Positions 1 to 6,707 of a stretch of 38,852 nucleotides of DNA are shown in pieces. The position numbers and the translations under genes are program-made. The stretch's first letter is position 1. Every line of letters begins with the position of its first letter. Origin of the DNA: an uncultured Actinomyces sp. GTDB lineage: Bacteria; Actinomycetota; Actinomycetes; Actinomycetales; Actinomycetaceae. Under the pieces are notes generated by a model. That model worked only from the letters and a program-made list of their open reading frames with translations, made no database searches and had not been told where the DNA came from. The stretch is from assembly GCA_902373545.1 (NCBI GenBank), contig CABKMZ010000014.1:1-38852 (forward strand). Reading direction: 5' to 3'.

Positions 1-1
1 C

Positions 2-730
2 TTCGCCGAATCCGTCACCCACGGCACCTTCCCCGGCGCGGTCCTCGGCGTCGTCATCGCCGCCGCCCTCGGCCTGGGACACTCGGGCATGTCGGCCGCT
101 CTCTACGTCGGCGCCTTCCTCGGTACGATCCCGCTGGTCGCGCTGATGCGATCCCTTGCGTCGATCCCCGGCATCTCCAGCCAGGGGGCCGCGGGCATCG
201 TCCTGACCGCCGGATTCGCCACCGGGTACTTCCTGGCCACCTGGTTCAAGCCCCTGCCCCTTGCGGTCAGCTCCTTCCTGACCGGATCCGTCATGACCGT
301 CTCGCCCGCGGACGTCGCCTGGGCGGGGGCCGTCCTTACGGTCGCGCTCGCGGTTGTCGCCGCTGGGCACCGTCAGCTCCTGGCCCACTGCTTCGACCCC
401 GCCGACCCCGGGGCCGCGCGCGGGGCCTCTCGCAACGAGCGCATCATCCTGGGCCTCATCCTCGCCGCCGTCACCGTCGCGATCCCCGCCGTCGGCACGA
501 TTCTGTCGATCGCCCTTATCGCCGCCCCCGCCGCGGCGATTGCCCCCCACGCGCGAAGCTCGCGCGCCTTCCTCATCGCCTGCCCCCTCCTCGGTGCCCT
601 CGTCGGCCTGGCTGGCTTGGTGATCGCCGTGCCCGCGCGGCTCAGCGCCGGCGGTACTATCGCTCTCCTGTGCGCGGGCGCCGTCCTGGCCTCACGCCTG
701 CCCGGCTGGGTGCGCGCGAGGAGCGCGTAG
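2..730 (+). CDS. ABC-3 family metal-type transporter permease (5' end outside window)
   Basis: The reading frame is open from base 2 and continues off the left edge, so the N-terminus is missing. The visible 242 residues are almost entirely hydrophobic helices with short loops. Near the left edge the frame reads ESVTHGTFPGAVLG, which resembles the conserved segment of ABC-3 permeases (ZnuB/MntB/TroC type) where a D/E-x-V-[ST]-H box precedes a proline-glycine helix. These permeases form the membrane channel of binding-protein-dependent zinc or manganese importers. A cytoplasmic loop rich in Arg follows about two thirds along (AARGASRNERI), then two to three more helices. The ATPase and binding-protein partners would lie to the left, outside the window. 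An internal ATG at 89 is not the real start because homology continues upstream of it. Metal specificity cannot be read from the sequence. Confidence 0.8.
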   Translation, partial: FAESVTHGTFPGAVLGVVIAAALGLGHSGMSAALYVGAFLGTIPLVALMRSLASIPGISSQGAAGIVLTAGFATGYFLATWFKPLPLAVSSFLTGSVMTVSPADVAWAGAVLTVALAVVAAGHRQLLAHCFDPADPGAARGASRNERIILGLILAAVTVAIPAVGTILSIALIAAPAAAIAPHARSSRAFLIACPLLGALVGLAGLVIAVPARLSAGGTIALLCAGAVLASRLPGWVRARSA

Positions 731-761
731 CACGTGCTGAGCGGAGACAGTGCAGCCGTCG

Positions 762-809
762 CGCGTTCTCCCTATTGGAAACCGGCAGGTATCCGACAGG
801 GAGAACGCG
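762..809. terminator. 12-bp perfect inverted repeat between convergent genes
   Basis: CGCGTTCTCCCT (762-773) pairs perfectly with AGGGAGAACGCG (798-809) across a 24-nt loop. It lies 31 nt after the permease stop and before the convergent 3' end of the mini-protein gene at 961. There is no T-tract on either side, so it is either a tract-less actinobacterial terminator or an RNA/DNA structure of other purpose. The rest of 731-960 holds no convincing gene. Confidence 0.45.
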
Positions 810-960
810 TTCAGGGTTATCGGCCGATGCGCGCGCGGCTGGCATCTCCTCGAGATCCAACTGATGCGGAGAATCAGTCGGTCGACGGATCGACGTCCCT
901 AGCGATCCGCGACTGGCACAGAGCCACGCCCCAGGCGCATGGCATCGGTGCCGTGGGCAA

Positions 961-1101
961 TCAGCCGCACTGCCAATTGCAGTGCGGGCAGCGGTAGTTC
1001 TGCGCGTTGAAAGTGACGTAGAAGACGCCCGAGCAGTGCGAGCACACTCGTCGGATGTTCTCATTGCCACGCGGACTTGCGGATGCGACGTACGTGAACA
1101 T
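961..1101 (-). CDS. 46-aa double-CxxC zinc-ribbon-like mini-protein
   Basis: A short gene of 46 residues starting at ATG 1101-1099. The start is chosen because the sequence upstream, read on the minus strand, is AAAGGAGGTGATCA followed by four bases and ATG: a 14-nt match to the anti-Shine-Dalgarno end of 16S rRNA. An in-frame start farther upstream (1164) lacks this. The product has two knuckles, C20-x2-C23 (CSHC) and C38-x2-C41 (CPHC), spaced as in a rubredoxin-like zinc ribbon, with one more Cys at position 45 (HCNWQCG end). The N-terminal 18 residues are polar and carry Arg and Asn. I do not recognise a named family. Proteins of this build are often RNA-, DNA- or protein-binding adaptors, but that is inference. 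It stands alone, convergent to the metal-type permease gene and divergent from the response regulator at 1548. An 18-bp dyad lies 73 nt upstream of its start. Confidence 0.75.
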   Translation of the reverse strand: MFTYVASASPRGNENIRRVCSHCSGVFYVTFNAQNYRCPHCNWQCG

Positions 1102-1105
1102 CGTG

Positions 1106-1119
1106 TGATCACCTCCTTT
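1106..1119 (-). promoter_or_regulatory. Full-length consensus Shine-Dalgarno of the mini-protein gene
   Basis: On the minus strand this reads AAAGGAGGTGATCA, complementary without mismatch to the known 3' end of bacterial 16S rRNA (GATCACCTCCTTT). It sits four bases from the ATG at 1101. Other genes here use 4-6 base matches, so this is the strongest ribosome site in the window and implies high translation. Confidence 0.85.
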
Positions 1120-1173
1120 CGTGATACACACGATACAAACCGGGGCTCGCGGCGCGACGGGCAACGAGAGAAA

Positions 1174-1191
1174 TGTACTAGTACTTGTACA
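1174..1191. promoter_or_regulatory. 18-bp dyad TGTACwAG-type operator candidate, copy 1
   Basis: The sequence is TGTACTAGTACTTGTACA. Folded about its centre, eight of nine positions are symmetric (half-sites TGTACTAGT and TGTACAAGT). It also contains the perfect 10-bp palindrome GTACTAGTAC (1175-1184). A second copy, identical at 16 of 18 positions on the opposite strand, lies at 31934-31951 in front of the secretion operon. Dyads of this length are typical of dimeric regulators; the binding protein is unknown. Confidence 0.6.
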
Positions 1192-1458
1192 GCAAGTGTT
1201 CGTCGCGGGTCCCTAGTCGGGGAGGCGCCGTGGTCCGCCAACCTCCGGAGCGGCACCCGACGCGGATGATCGCTGAGGCCATCCGGCCTCGTCCCCGAGC
1301 GCAGTGTATGAGCAACAGTCATCCATCACCCCTCCAAATACCCAAACAATCGCTATTTTGTGCGCTCAGTGCGTGTCGATGCTTCCCCCACCCACCGCGC
1401 CGCTCACAAGAAGACCCGCGCGGTTGTCGCGACGAAAAATGCCCTCTGACCAGCGGTG

Positions 1459-1488
1459 TTGGAATAAGCGTTCCTGGGCAATTAGACT
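1459..1488 (+). promoter_or_regulatory. Candidate promoter of the two-component operon
   Basis: TTGGAA (1459-1464), an 18-bp spacer and TAGACT (1483-1488) fit a housekeeping-type promoter, placed 60 bp before the ATG at 1548 in a locally A/T-richer stretch. A purine run (gagaaaaaaa) follows the -10. Prediction by eye only. Confidence 0.4.
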
Positions 1489-1547
1489 GAGAAAAAAATA
1501 CGTCTTAGCCCGGTCAATCAGACCCAGAAGCGCGGGGAGGCACGAAG

Positions 1548-2183
1548 ATGAAAACCGCTGCACAGATCGTGGTCATCGACGATCACCGCGTCGTCGGACT
1601 CGGCGTCAAGGCAGCGTTCGAGGACCAGGGGGCCGACGCCTCCATTGCCTGGTCGCCGACCGTTCGCGAGGCGCGGTGGAAGCGCGGGCAGGTCGCCGTC
1701 CTCGACCTGCGCCTCGCCGACGGCTCCGCCCCCGACACGAACATCGCGTACATCAACGGATACGGGATCCCCGTGGTTGTCTACACCTCCGGCGACGACC
1801 CCTACCTGGTGCGACGCGCGATCGCCGGCGGTGCCCTGTCCATCATCCGCAAGAGCGCGCCACCCGACGACCTCGTCGAGGCCGTCCTCGCCGCCGCCGA
1901 CGGCGTCACCTTCCCCACCCCGGACTGGGCCGCCGCACTCGACGCCGACGAAGATTTCGTCGCCGAACACCTCTCAGACCTCGAGGCGCACATCCTCGCC
2001 CACTACGCCTCCGGTGAGAGTTCCGCCTCCGTGGCACGCGCCCTCAGCGTCTCCAAAAACACCGTGAACACCTACATCGCGCGGATCCGCGATAAGTACA
2101 GGGAATCCGGGCGCCCCGCAGAATCGCGCGTCGACCTCTTCCGACGCGCGGCTGAAGACGGCCTCGTCAGCTACTACGACTAA
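1548..2183 (+). CDS. NarL/FixJ-type response regulator
   Basis: A 211-residue two-domain response regulator. The receiver domain fills residues 1 to about 125: acidic pair D11-D12 in VVIDDH, phospho-acceptor D53 in AVLDLRL, the Thr/Ser of VVYTSGDD, and the conserved Lys of IIRKSAPP. The C-terminal part (about 140-211) is a LuxR-type helix-turn-helix with the diagnostic ASGESSASVARALSVSKNTV segment. The start is supported by GGGGAGG ten bases upstream. Its stop overlaps the next gene's start as TAATG (2181-2185), so regulator and kinase are translationally coupled and form a pair. By family, phosphorylation at D53 promotes dimer binding to promoter DNA. Targets are unknown; the dyad at 1174 and the lipoprotein promoter region near 4606 are the nearest candidates. 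Confidence 0.92.
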   Translation: MKTAAQIVVIDDHRVVGLGVKAAFEDQGADASIAWSPTVREARWKRGQVAVLDLRLADGSAPDTNIAYINGYGIPVVVYTSGDDPYLVRRAIAGGALSIIRKSAPPDDLVEAVLAAADGVTFPTPDWAAALDADEDFVAEHLSDLEAHILAHYASGESSASVARALSVSKNTVNTYIARIRDKYRESGRPAESRVDLFRRAAEDGLVSYYD

Positions 2184-4561
2184 TGCACCCGCGCGACCTC
2201 GGCCCCTACGCGCTGCATATGCAGCGCCTCCTCGTCCTGGCCTGCGTCCTCGCAGCCATCTTTATCACCATCATCAGCGGACCCCAACTGGTTCCGGTGG
2301 GGCTTTCGCGCGCTGAGCTCGTGCAGTGGGTCGTCTACTCGCCGAACCTGATTCTCCCGCTCTGCGCCGGAGCGTGCGCGCTCGCCGCGATACACAAAGC
2401 GGTGACCACACGCAAGCATACGCACACGTGGACCGATACCGGCTGGTTCGTGCTCATGCGCCTGTACCTCGCGTGCTACCTGGCGCTCATCGTCGCGTGC
2501 ACGATCCTGCCAGCCATAAACCTCGGATCCCCGGTGCCCCCGGTGTATTTCCACGCCATCGCCTCCGACACGAACCCGATCCTGGCACTCTACCCACTCG
2601 CCGCGATCAGCTGCATCGCCGTCCTGCGCGGACGCTACACGGCCGCCTACCTCAGCGCCATCGCTCCGCTGCAGATCATCGTCATGATGAGCGCCAACCC
2701 CGACAACAAACTACTCGAAACAGCGGTTGGCCCCCTCTTCTTCCTGCTCACCGCCATGGCCAACGCGGGAATGCTTGAATGGACCCTCATGATCGTGCGC
2801 GGCCTCGACCAAACCCGCGCCAACGCCCGCGACGCGGAGCATGCGCTCGCGGGAGAGCGCGCCCAGGGGCGTGCACGGGCACGTAGCAACGGTCTCATCC
2901 ACGACTACGTGCTCTCGGCTCTGATTCTCGCGTGCAAACGAGGCATCGACGACATCGAGGTGCGCGCGGCAGCCCACTCCGCGCTGTGCGCACTCATCCC
3001 CGCCCCACCCTCCAACGGGTTCATGGACGCTACACAGATGCGGGGAGCATTCGAGGCCCTCGTGCGTTCGGGGAACACGCGCTGGAAGCTCGCATGTCAC
3101 CTTCCTGCAAAAGGCTGGCAGATCCCCGCCCAGGTGGGCGCCGAGGTCGTCGCCGCGACCCACGAGGCACTCAACAACGTTCGCCTCCACGCAGGATCCG
3201 ACACCTCGGACCCGAGCCAGCCCGCGCGCTGCCGCGTCGTTGTCTCAGCCGGGGCGGATTCCATGCGCGTGACGATCACCGACACGGGACAGGGCTTCGA
3301 CCTTGAGCGCCTCGCCGTGGGGCGACACGGCGTCCGGGGTTCCATCGTGAAGCGGATGGAGTCGGTCGGTGGCAACGCAACCCTGGCCTCGAAGCCCGGC
3401 GGAGGCACGCTCGTGACCCTGGAATGGCGCGACCCCCAGAGTCGACGCTTCCGGCCGCGGCAGGCGATTCGCTCCGCGTTCGCGTGGCGGACCCGCGCGG
3501 GTACGCGCGACAAAGACCCGTCGCGCACCGCGTGGGATTCGCAGGTCCGCGCGGCCGCAGAGTCGCGCGGCGCGCGGCTGCTTGTTCTGGTCGGCGTTGT
3601 GTTTCATAGCTATATGGTGGCGATCGAATTCAGCCACGGGGCCTACTCACATAGGGGCCCCGTCATCCTCTCCCTCGCGATCATGGCGGTCGCAGGAACC
3701 CTGTTGGTGGCACCGTGGCCCGACCGCGTGCCCCCGAAACTCGTGACCTGGGGGAGTGCCGCTGTGATCGGTGTGTCCAACCTGCTGGTGCTCATCCCGA
3801 TTCGGGGAGCGTCCGCATGGCCGGGCTGGTCCGGGTGGAGCGCGGGCGCATCGATGTTCCTCGCTGTGCTGCTCCTCCTGCGTCAGCGCACGGCCGAGGC
3901 CGTCGTTGGCTGCATCGGCTTTGTGGTCGCAGTCGCCGCCTGGGTTGCACTCTCAGGTAGGCCGCCCGGCCTCGTCTTTACCTTCACGATCGGCCACATC
4001 ATCACGTTCATGTTCTGGTTTGCTCTCGTGTCGTGGTCGGGCACCGTGACCTCCGCGATCGAACGAGCCCTCAAAGCCGAGGAGCAGGCGCGCCTGGAGA
4101 GGGAACTGCAGGTGAGCATTAATTCGGCCATGGCGGTCAAGCTCGCTGACGTGTCCGTTCGCGCGCGCAGGACCCTCGAGGCGCTCAGGGATGAAGAAGT
4201 GACACCTGAGATCGCCATGGAGGCGCGCCTGCTCGAGGCGGAGCTGCGCGACGAGATCCGCGCTCCCTTCTTCACCGGAACCGCCGTCGTGGAAGCGGCG
4301 CGTCGCGCGCGAGGACGAGGGGTCGAGGTCCTCCTGCTCGATGACCGCGGAGGCGAAGGTGTGCGTGGAACCGGGGAAGGGGACGACGACGCACTGTGTT
4401 CGCTCATCGTGTCGCGCGCAACCGCCGCACTTGACGAGGCCGTGGCCGGGCGCGTCGTCGTGCGGGTGTGTCCCGCGGGCAGACGGTGGGCCGCGACGAT
4501 CCTCACCGACGCGGGGCTGGCCGTCGTGGAATCGAAGGCGGCATCGACGAGCGTCTGTTGA
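2183..4561 (+). CDS. Sensor histidine kinase with a second membrane module after the ATPase domain
   Basis: 792 residues, far longer than a usual NarL-partner kinase. Residues 10-210 hold several membrane helices, followed by an Arg/Ala-rich linker and a HisKA_3-like helix in which H240 (GLIHDYVLSAL) is the likely phospho-acceptor. A HATPase_c domain follows: N-box ATHEALNNVRLHAG from about residue 325, G1 box DTGQGFD, G2 box GRHGVRGS, ending near 420. The protein then continues with a second set of about four to five membrane helices (roughly 463-622), a coiled coil rich in Glu/Arg (about 625-665), and a C-terminal region with LLEAELRDEIRAPFFTG and VEVLLLDDRG. This last part resembles the tail of some actinobacterial kinases but has no recognisable ATP-binding boxes. 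The layout looks like two kinase-type subunits fused, the second catalytically empty. It partners the regulator at 1548. Signal unknown. Confidence 0.85.
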   Translation: MHPRDLGPYALHMQRLLVLACVLAAIFITIISGPQLVPVGLSRAELVQWVVYSPNLILPLCAGACALAAIHKAVTTRKHTHTWTDTGWFVLMRLYLACYLALIVACTILPAINLGSPVPPVYFHAIASDTNPILALYPLAAISCIAVLRGRYTAAYLSAIAPLQIIVMMSANPDNKLLETAVGPLFFLLTAMANAGMLEWTLMIVRGLDQTRANARDAEHALAGERAQGRARARSNGLIHDYVLSALILACKRGIDDIEVRAAAHSALCALIPAPPSNGFMDATQMRGAFEALVRSGNTRWKLACHLPAKGWQIPAQVGAEVVAATHEALNNVRLHAGSDTSDPSQPARCRVVVSAGADSMRVTITDTGQGFDLERLAVGRHGVRGSIVKRMESVGGNATLASKPGGGTLVTLEWRDPQSRRFRPRQAIRSAFAWRTRAGTRDKDPSRTAWDSQVRAAAESRGARLLVLVGVVFHSYMVAIEFSHGAYSHRGPVILSLAIMAVAGTLLVAPWPDRVPPKLVTWGSAAVIGVSNLLVLIPIRGASAWPGWSGWSAGASMFLAVLLLLRQRTAEAVVGCIGFVVAVAAWVALSGRPPGLVFTFTIGHIITFMFWFALVSWSGTVTSAIERALKAEEQARLERELQVSINSAMAVKLADVSVRARRTLEALRDEEVTPEIAMEARLLEAELRDEIRAPFFTGTAVVEAARRARGRGVEVLLLDDRGGEGVRGTGEGDDDALCSLIVSRATAALDEAVAGRVVVRVCPAGRRWAATILTDAGLAVVESKAASTSVC

Positions 4562-4605
4562 GTGGGGAAACCTCGTTCCGGCCCTGAAGTGCCACACAGT
4601 TACTC

Positions 4606-4613
4606 TGTATAAC
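4606..4613 (+). promoter_or_regulatory. Candidate extended -10 for the lipoprotein gene
   Basis: TGTATAAC has the shape of an extended -10 element (TG before TATAAC... read with the overlapping TG at 4606-4607) in an A/T-richer patch 105 bp before the ATG at 4719. No good -35 is seen. This suggests the lipoprotein can be transcribed apart from the kinase, possibly under control of the regulator. Confidence 0.3.
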
Positions 4614-4718
4614 TTGTGATATTTGCGACACTGTGGGGTGTGCGTTGGGGGATACTGGAAGTGTCCTCTGATGGAGGGCGATTCTTTCACATCACAACAC
4701 AGGTATTAGGAGTCTGAC

Positions 4719-5000
4719 ATGACGCGATGGAAGAAGGCGGTCGGCGTCGTAGCGGCCGTCATGGTTGTGGTCTCGCTGACGGCGTGCTCTGGATCAACGA
4801 GGACCAAGGGGGGCGACACGACCTGCGGGGAGTATTTGACGATGTCCTCTGACGATCAATATGAGGCGGTCAAGGACCTCCTGTCGGAGAAGGGGAAGAC
4901 TCCTTCAAAAGCCATGATTCAGCTGAGTGTCAGTTCAGCGAAGCTCTTTTGTGTGACGGCGGGCGACGATCAGTCCAAGATTCGCGAGATCAACGGATAG
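4719..5000 (+). CDS. Small two-cysteine lipoprotein
   Basis: 93 residues. Signal peptide with basic n-region (MTRWKK), hydrophobic core and lipobox LTAC with the lipidated Cys at 23, so the mature protein (about 70 residues) is anchored on the outer face of the membrane. A Ser/Thr/Gly-rich tether precedes a compact domain with only two Cys, C36 (TCGEYL) and C78 (KLFCVTA), probably a disulfide. The TC-x-[ED]-[YF]-L start, small size and single disulfide recall HdeA-like or DUF732-like small actinobacterial exported proteins, but I cannot assign a family. AGGAG about eight bases upstream supports the start. It lies downstream of the two-component pair in the same direction, so a role as target or accessory sensor is plausible. 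Closed by the terminator at 5054. Confidence 0.85.
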   Translation: MTRWKKAVGVVAAVMVVVSLTACSGSTRTKGGDTTCGEYLTMSSDDQYEAVKDLLSEKGKTPSKAMIQLSVSSAKLFCVTAGDDQSKIREING

Positions 5001-5053
5001 GTGGTGCGCCTTCCCGCTCATTCACCTTGATGTGCGGACGAGTGAACGTGGCT

Positions 5054-5082
5054 GTGGGGGCCACCCATTGGGTGGCCCCCAC
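5054..5082. terminator. Bidirectional terminator, 13-bp perfect stem
   Basis: GTGGGGGCCACCC (5054-5066) and GGGTGGCCCCCAC (5070-5082) form a perfect 13-bp stem with a 3-nt loop. It sits between the convergent 3' ends of the lipoprotein gene (5000) and the last gene of the minus-strand secretion block (5106), so it can serve both. No long T-tract is present. Confidence 0.85.
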
Positions 5083-5105
5083 GTATGTCGTGCCTCGTGC
5101 GTTGG

Positions 5106-6035
5106 CTACTTGTTGATATGGCGATCGAGCCAGGCTTTGAGATCCGGGTAAATCGACGGATTCTTCGACAGCGCCAACCACAGGTCAGGCCTCGTCCGAG
5201 CGATCTCCGCCTGGACATCCCACGGCGTCGCCGGATCTATCGCCTCGGCGGCAGTGAATCGGCTTCCCGGCGAGACGGCAGCGCGCGTCATGTCGAGGTC
5301 ATCATCGTCGTAGGCGTCGGCCGAGGCCTGCTGAGTCTGAGCGATGTCCGGTGCCTGTTGGGGCGCCGAGACCTGCTGGGGTTCGGGGGCTTGCTGGGGC
5401 GCCGAGACCTGCTGGGGCTCCGGGGCTTGCTGCAGGGCAGGTGCGGGCGAAGTGAGCGGGCCAACCGAGAACGGCTGATTGACCGGGGCGTCCTTACTGG
5501 AGGAGGTGAGAGGGCCAATCGAGATCGGGCGGTTAAGCTCTTCGGCCGCGCTCTGGCGCGGTGCAGGGGCTTCCGGGGCCGGGGGCATCGACGGCGCAAT
5601 CGCTGTTGGCGCGGGATCCACTGCGGAGGGCGCGACGGAGGCGGGCGTGTGCATCTGCTGAGCCACGGCCTCGTTCGTGAGAGGCTGTGCAACGTTGGCC
5701 GCCTGGGGCTGCGAGAACGCCGGTGCCGCGGGCGTCGTCAGAGCGCTCGGCGCCACTTGAGCGGCGGTGGTGGCCTGCGCAACCCACGCCTGGTAGGCCT
5801 GCGCCTCCGCAGCGTTGGCGGCGGGCGGGCGCTTCCACGGCTCGGGGTCCTCGGCGGCGAGGGGATCGGGCAGAGCCGCAGGGCCGAAGTAATCCAAGGC
5901 CAGGACCGCTACCGCACCACCAACGATGAACAGCGACGGAAGGAGCCTGTGATCCTCGTCGGCCAGCAGGAAAAACCACGGCAGGCCGATGGCGAGCACC
6001 GCCAGTGCGATGAAGTGTGGGGTGGTGTGTTTCAT
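5106..6035 (-). CDS. Membrane protein with Pro/Gln-rich linker and C-terminal leucine-rich-repeat-variant domain
   Basis: 309 residues from ATG 6035, which overlaps the upstream stop as ATGA; an in-frame GTG at 6041 is the alternative start and is closer to an AAAGG ribosome site. Two N-terminal membrane helices (about residues 5-50), then a long disordered region rich in Ala, Pro and Gln with two copies of a 12-residue repeat (APEPQQVSAPQQ) and two copies of S[IV]GPLTS. The last 50 residues (AAEAIDPATPWDVQAEIARTRPDLWLALSKNPSIYPDLKAWL) match the short variant leucine-rich-repeat module common in Actinobacteria. The acidic patch DDDDLD precedes it. It is the last gene of the secretion block, coupled to the membrane protein before it. 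Function unknown; the module is usually a protein-binding end facing the cytoplasm (inferred). Confidence 0.75.
   Translation of the reverse strand: MKHTTPHFIALAVLAIGLPWFFLLADEDHRLLPSLFIVGGAVAVLALDYFGPAALPDPLAAEDPEPWKRPPAANAAEAQAYQAWVAQATTAAQVAPSALTTPAAPAFSQPQAANVAQPLTNEAVAQQMHTPASVAPSAVDPAPTAIAPSMPPAPEAPAPRQSAAEELNRPISIGPLTSSSKDAPVNQPFSVGPLTSPAPALQQAPEPQQVSAPQQAPEPQQVSAPQQAPDIAQTQQASADAYDDDDLDMTRAAVSPGSRFTAAEAIDPATPWDVQAEIARTRPDLWLALSKNPSIYPDLKAWLDRHINK
5361..5432. repeat. 36-bp tandem repeat, two copies, inside the LRV protein gene
   Basis: Two consecutive 36-bp units (5361-5396, 5397-5432) beginning gggcgccgagacctgctggg and differing at very few bases. In the minus-strand gene they encode the duplicated APEPQQVSAPQQ linker. 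A recent in-frame duplication that may vary in copy number between strains. Confidence 0.8.
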
Positions 6036-6556
6036 TTCCACTTCACCTTTCCTTGTTCACTGATGATCTCGCAGTACGGGTCACATGCCCTCATCGCCCT
6101 GATGACGCGCCGTTCCAGATTGGCTAGGCTCCTGGCCTCGGGCACCAGACCGTTGAACTGCAATGCTTGGACGACGCTCCACAGGAGCTGCGTGCCTTCT
6201 TTGTCGGTGAGCAGCGTTGCAGACCACTGCGTGAAGGTTAGGCGGCCCTTCGATTGGAAAACGAGACCGGCGGGATCGTCCGAGCGCCATTTGAAGACGC
6301 TGGCAGGCCACCACCGTGGGGGCTTTTCGCTGGCCGGGACGTCGATTGCCTCCCACGCAGCCTCAAGGAGTGCGTGAGCAGACACTGATTTCGGGGTGAT
6401 GAGGTGTGTTCTGCCCACCGCCCCCTCGCCCTCGCGGTGCGCTTTCCGGAAAATCAGCTGGGTGATCTTCGCGGAGATTTCCTGACGCAGCCGTATCCAC
6501 CCGTAATAGAGGAAGCCGCAAGCGATGAGAATGATGATTGCTATCGCCGTGGTCAT
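6032..6556 (-). CDS. Single-pass membrane protein of unknown function
   Basis: 174 residues. One N-terminal membrane helix (about residues 3-21, TTAIAIIILIACGFLYYGW), a basic segment, then a cytoplasmic or external domain of about 150 residues rich in Trp (PPRWWPASVFKW, FTQWSATLL, LLWSVVQAL). Three Cys, including CDPYC near the C-terminus. AGGAG eight bases upstream supports the ATG at 6556. Its stop overlaps the next gene by ATGA. I do not recognise a family. Being membrane-anchored and near the lipase effector gene, it is one candidate for protecting the producer against the lipase, but also may be a secretion accessory. Confidence 0.7.
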   Translation of the reverse strand: MTTAIAIIILIACGFLYYGWIRLRQEISAKITQLIFRKAHREGEGAVGRTHLITPKSVSAHALLEAAWEAIDVPASEKPPRWWPASVFKWRSDDPAGLVFQSKGRLTFTQWSATLLTDKEGTQLLWSVVQALQFNGLVPEARSLANLERRVIRAMRACDPYCEIISEQGKVKWK

Positions 6557-6707
6557 GATGTGTTTCTCCTATGAACCAAATAGAAACGCGAAAGGTGTGA
6601 GGAAGAAAAGCCCGAGCCATGCTTCGTCCCAATAAGAGGGGGTCTGAGCAGCCGGTGTGCGCGGTCGGTGATAATCAGCGTGCTGGCTGCGGCCCCGGGA
6701 TCTGCAC

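Larger units (their letters stand above)
1102..1547. other. 446-bp intergenic region between divergent mini-protein and response regulator genes
   Basis: No protein-coding signal is supported; open frames here lack ribosome sites and have composition unlike the neighbours. It contains the mini-protein Shine-Dalgarno (1106-1119), an 18-bp dyad (1174-1191), an overlapping ACTTG/CAAGT repeat (1183-1197), and a small hairpin GAGGCC-ATCC-GGCCTC (1275-1290). From about 1310 to 1500 it is richer in A and T than the genes around it and includes a candidate promoter at 1459-1488. Confidence 0.6.

Noticed and set aside
1275..1290. GAGGCC-ATCC-GGCCTC hairpin considered as an attenuator
   Set aside because: Only 6 bp, no T-tract, no leader peptide, and 270 bp from the next start.
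1604..1640. Overlap of an 8-base or longer repeat with mobile element ends
   Set aside because: No transposase, target-site duplication or terminal repeat pair was found anywhere in the window.
1304..2017. 237-codon plus-strand frame starting upstream of the response regulator
   Set aside because: It overlaps the regulator in another frame, has no ribosome site, and becomes poly-Arg/Pro where it shadows the real gene.
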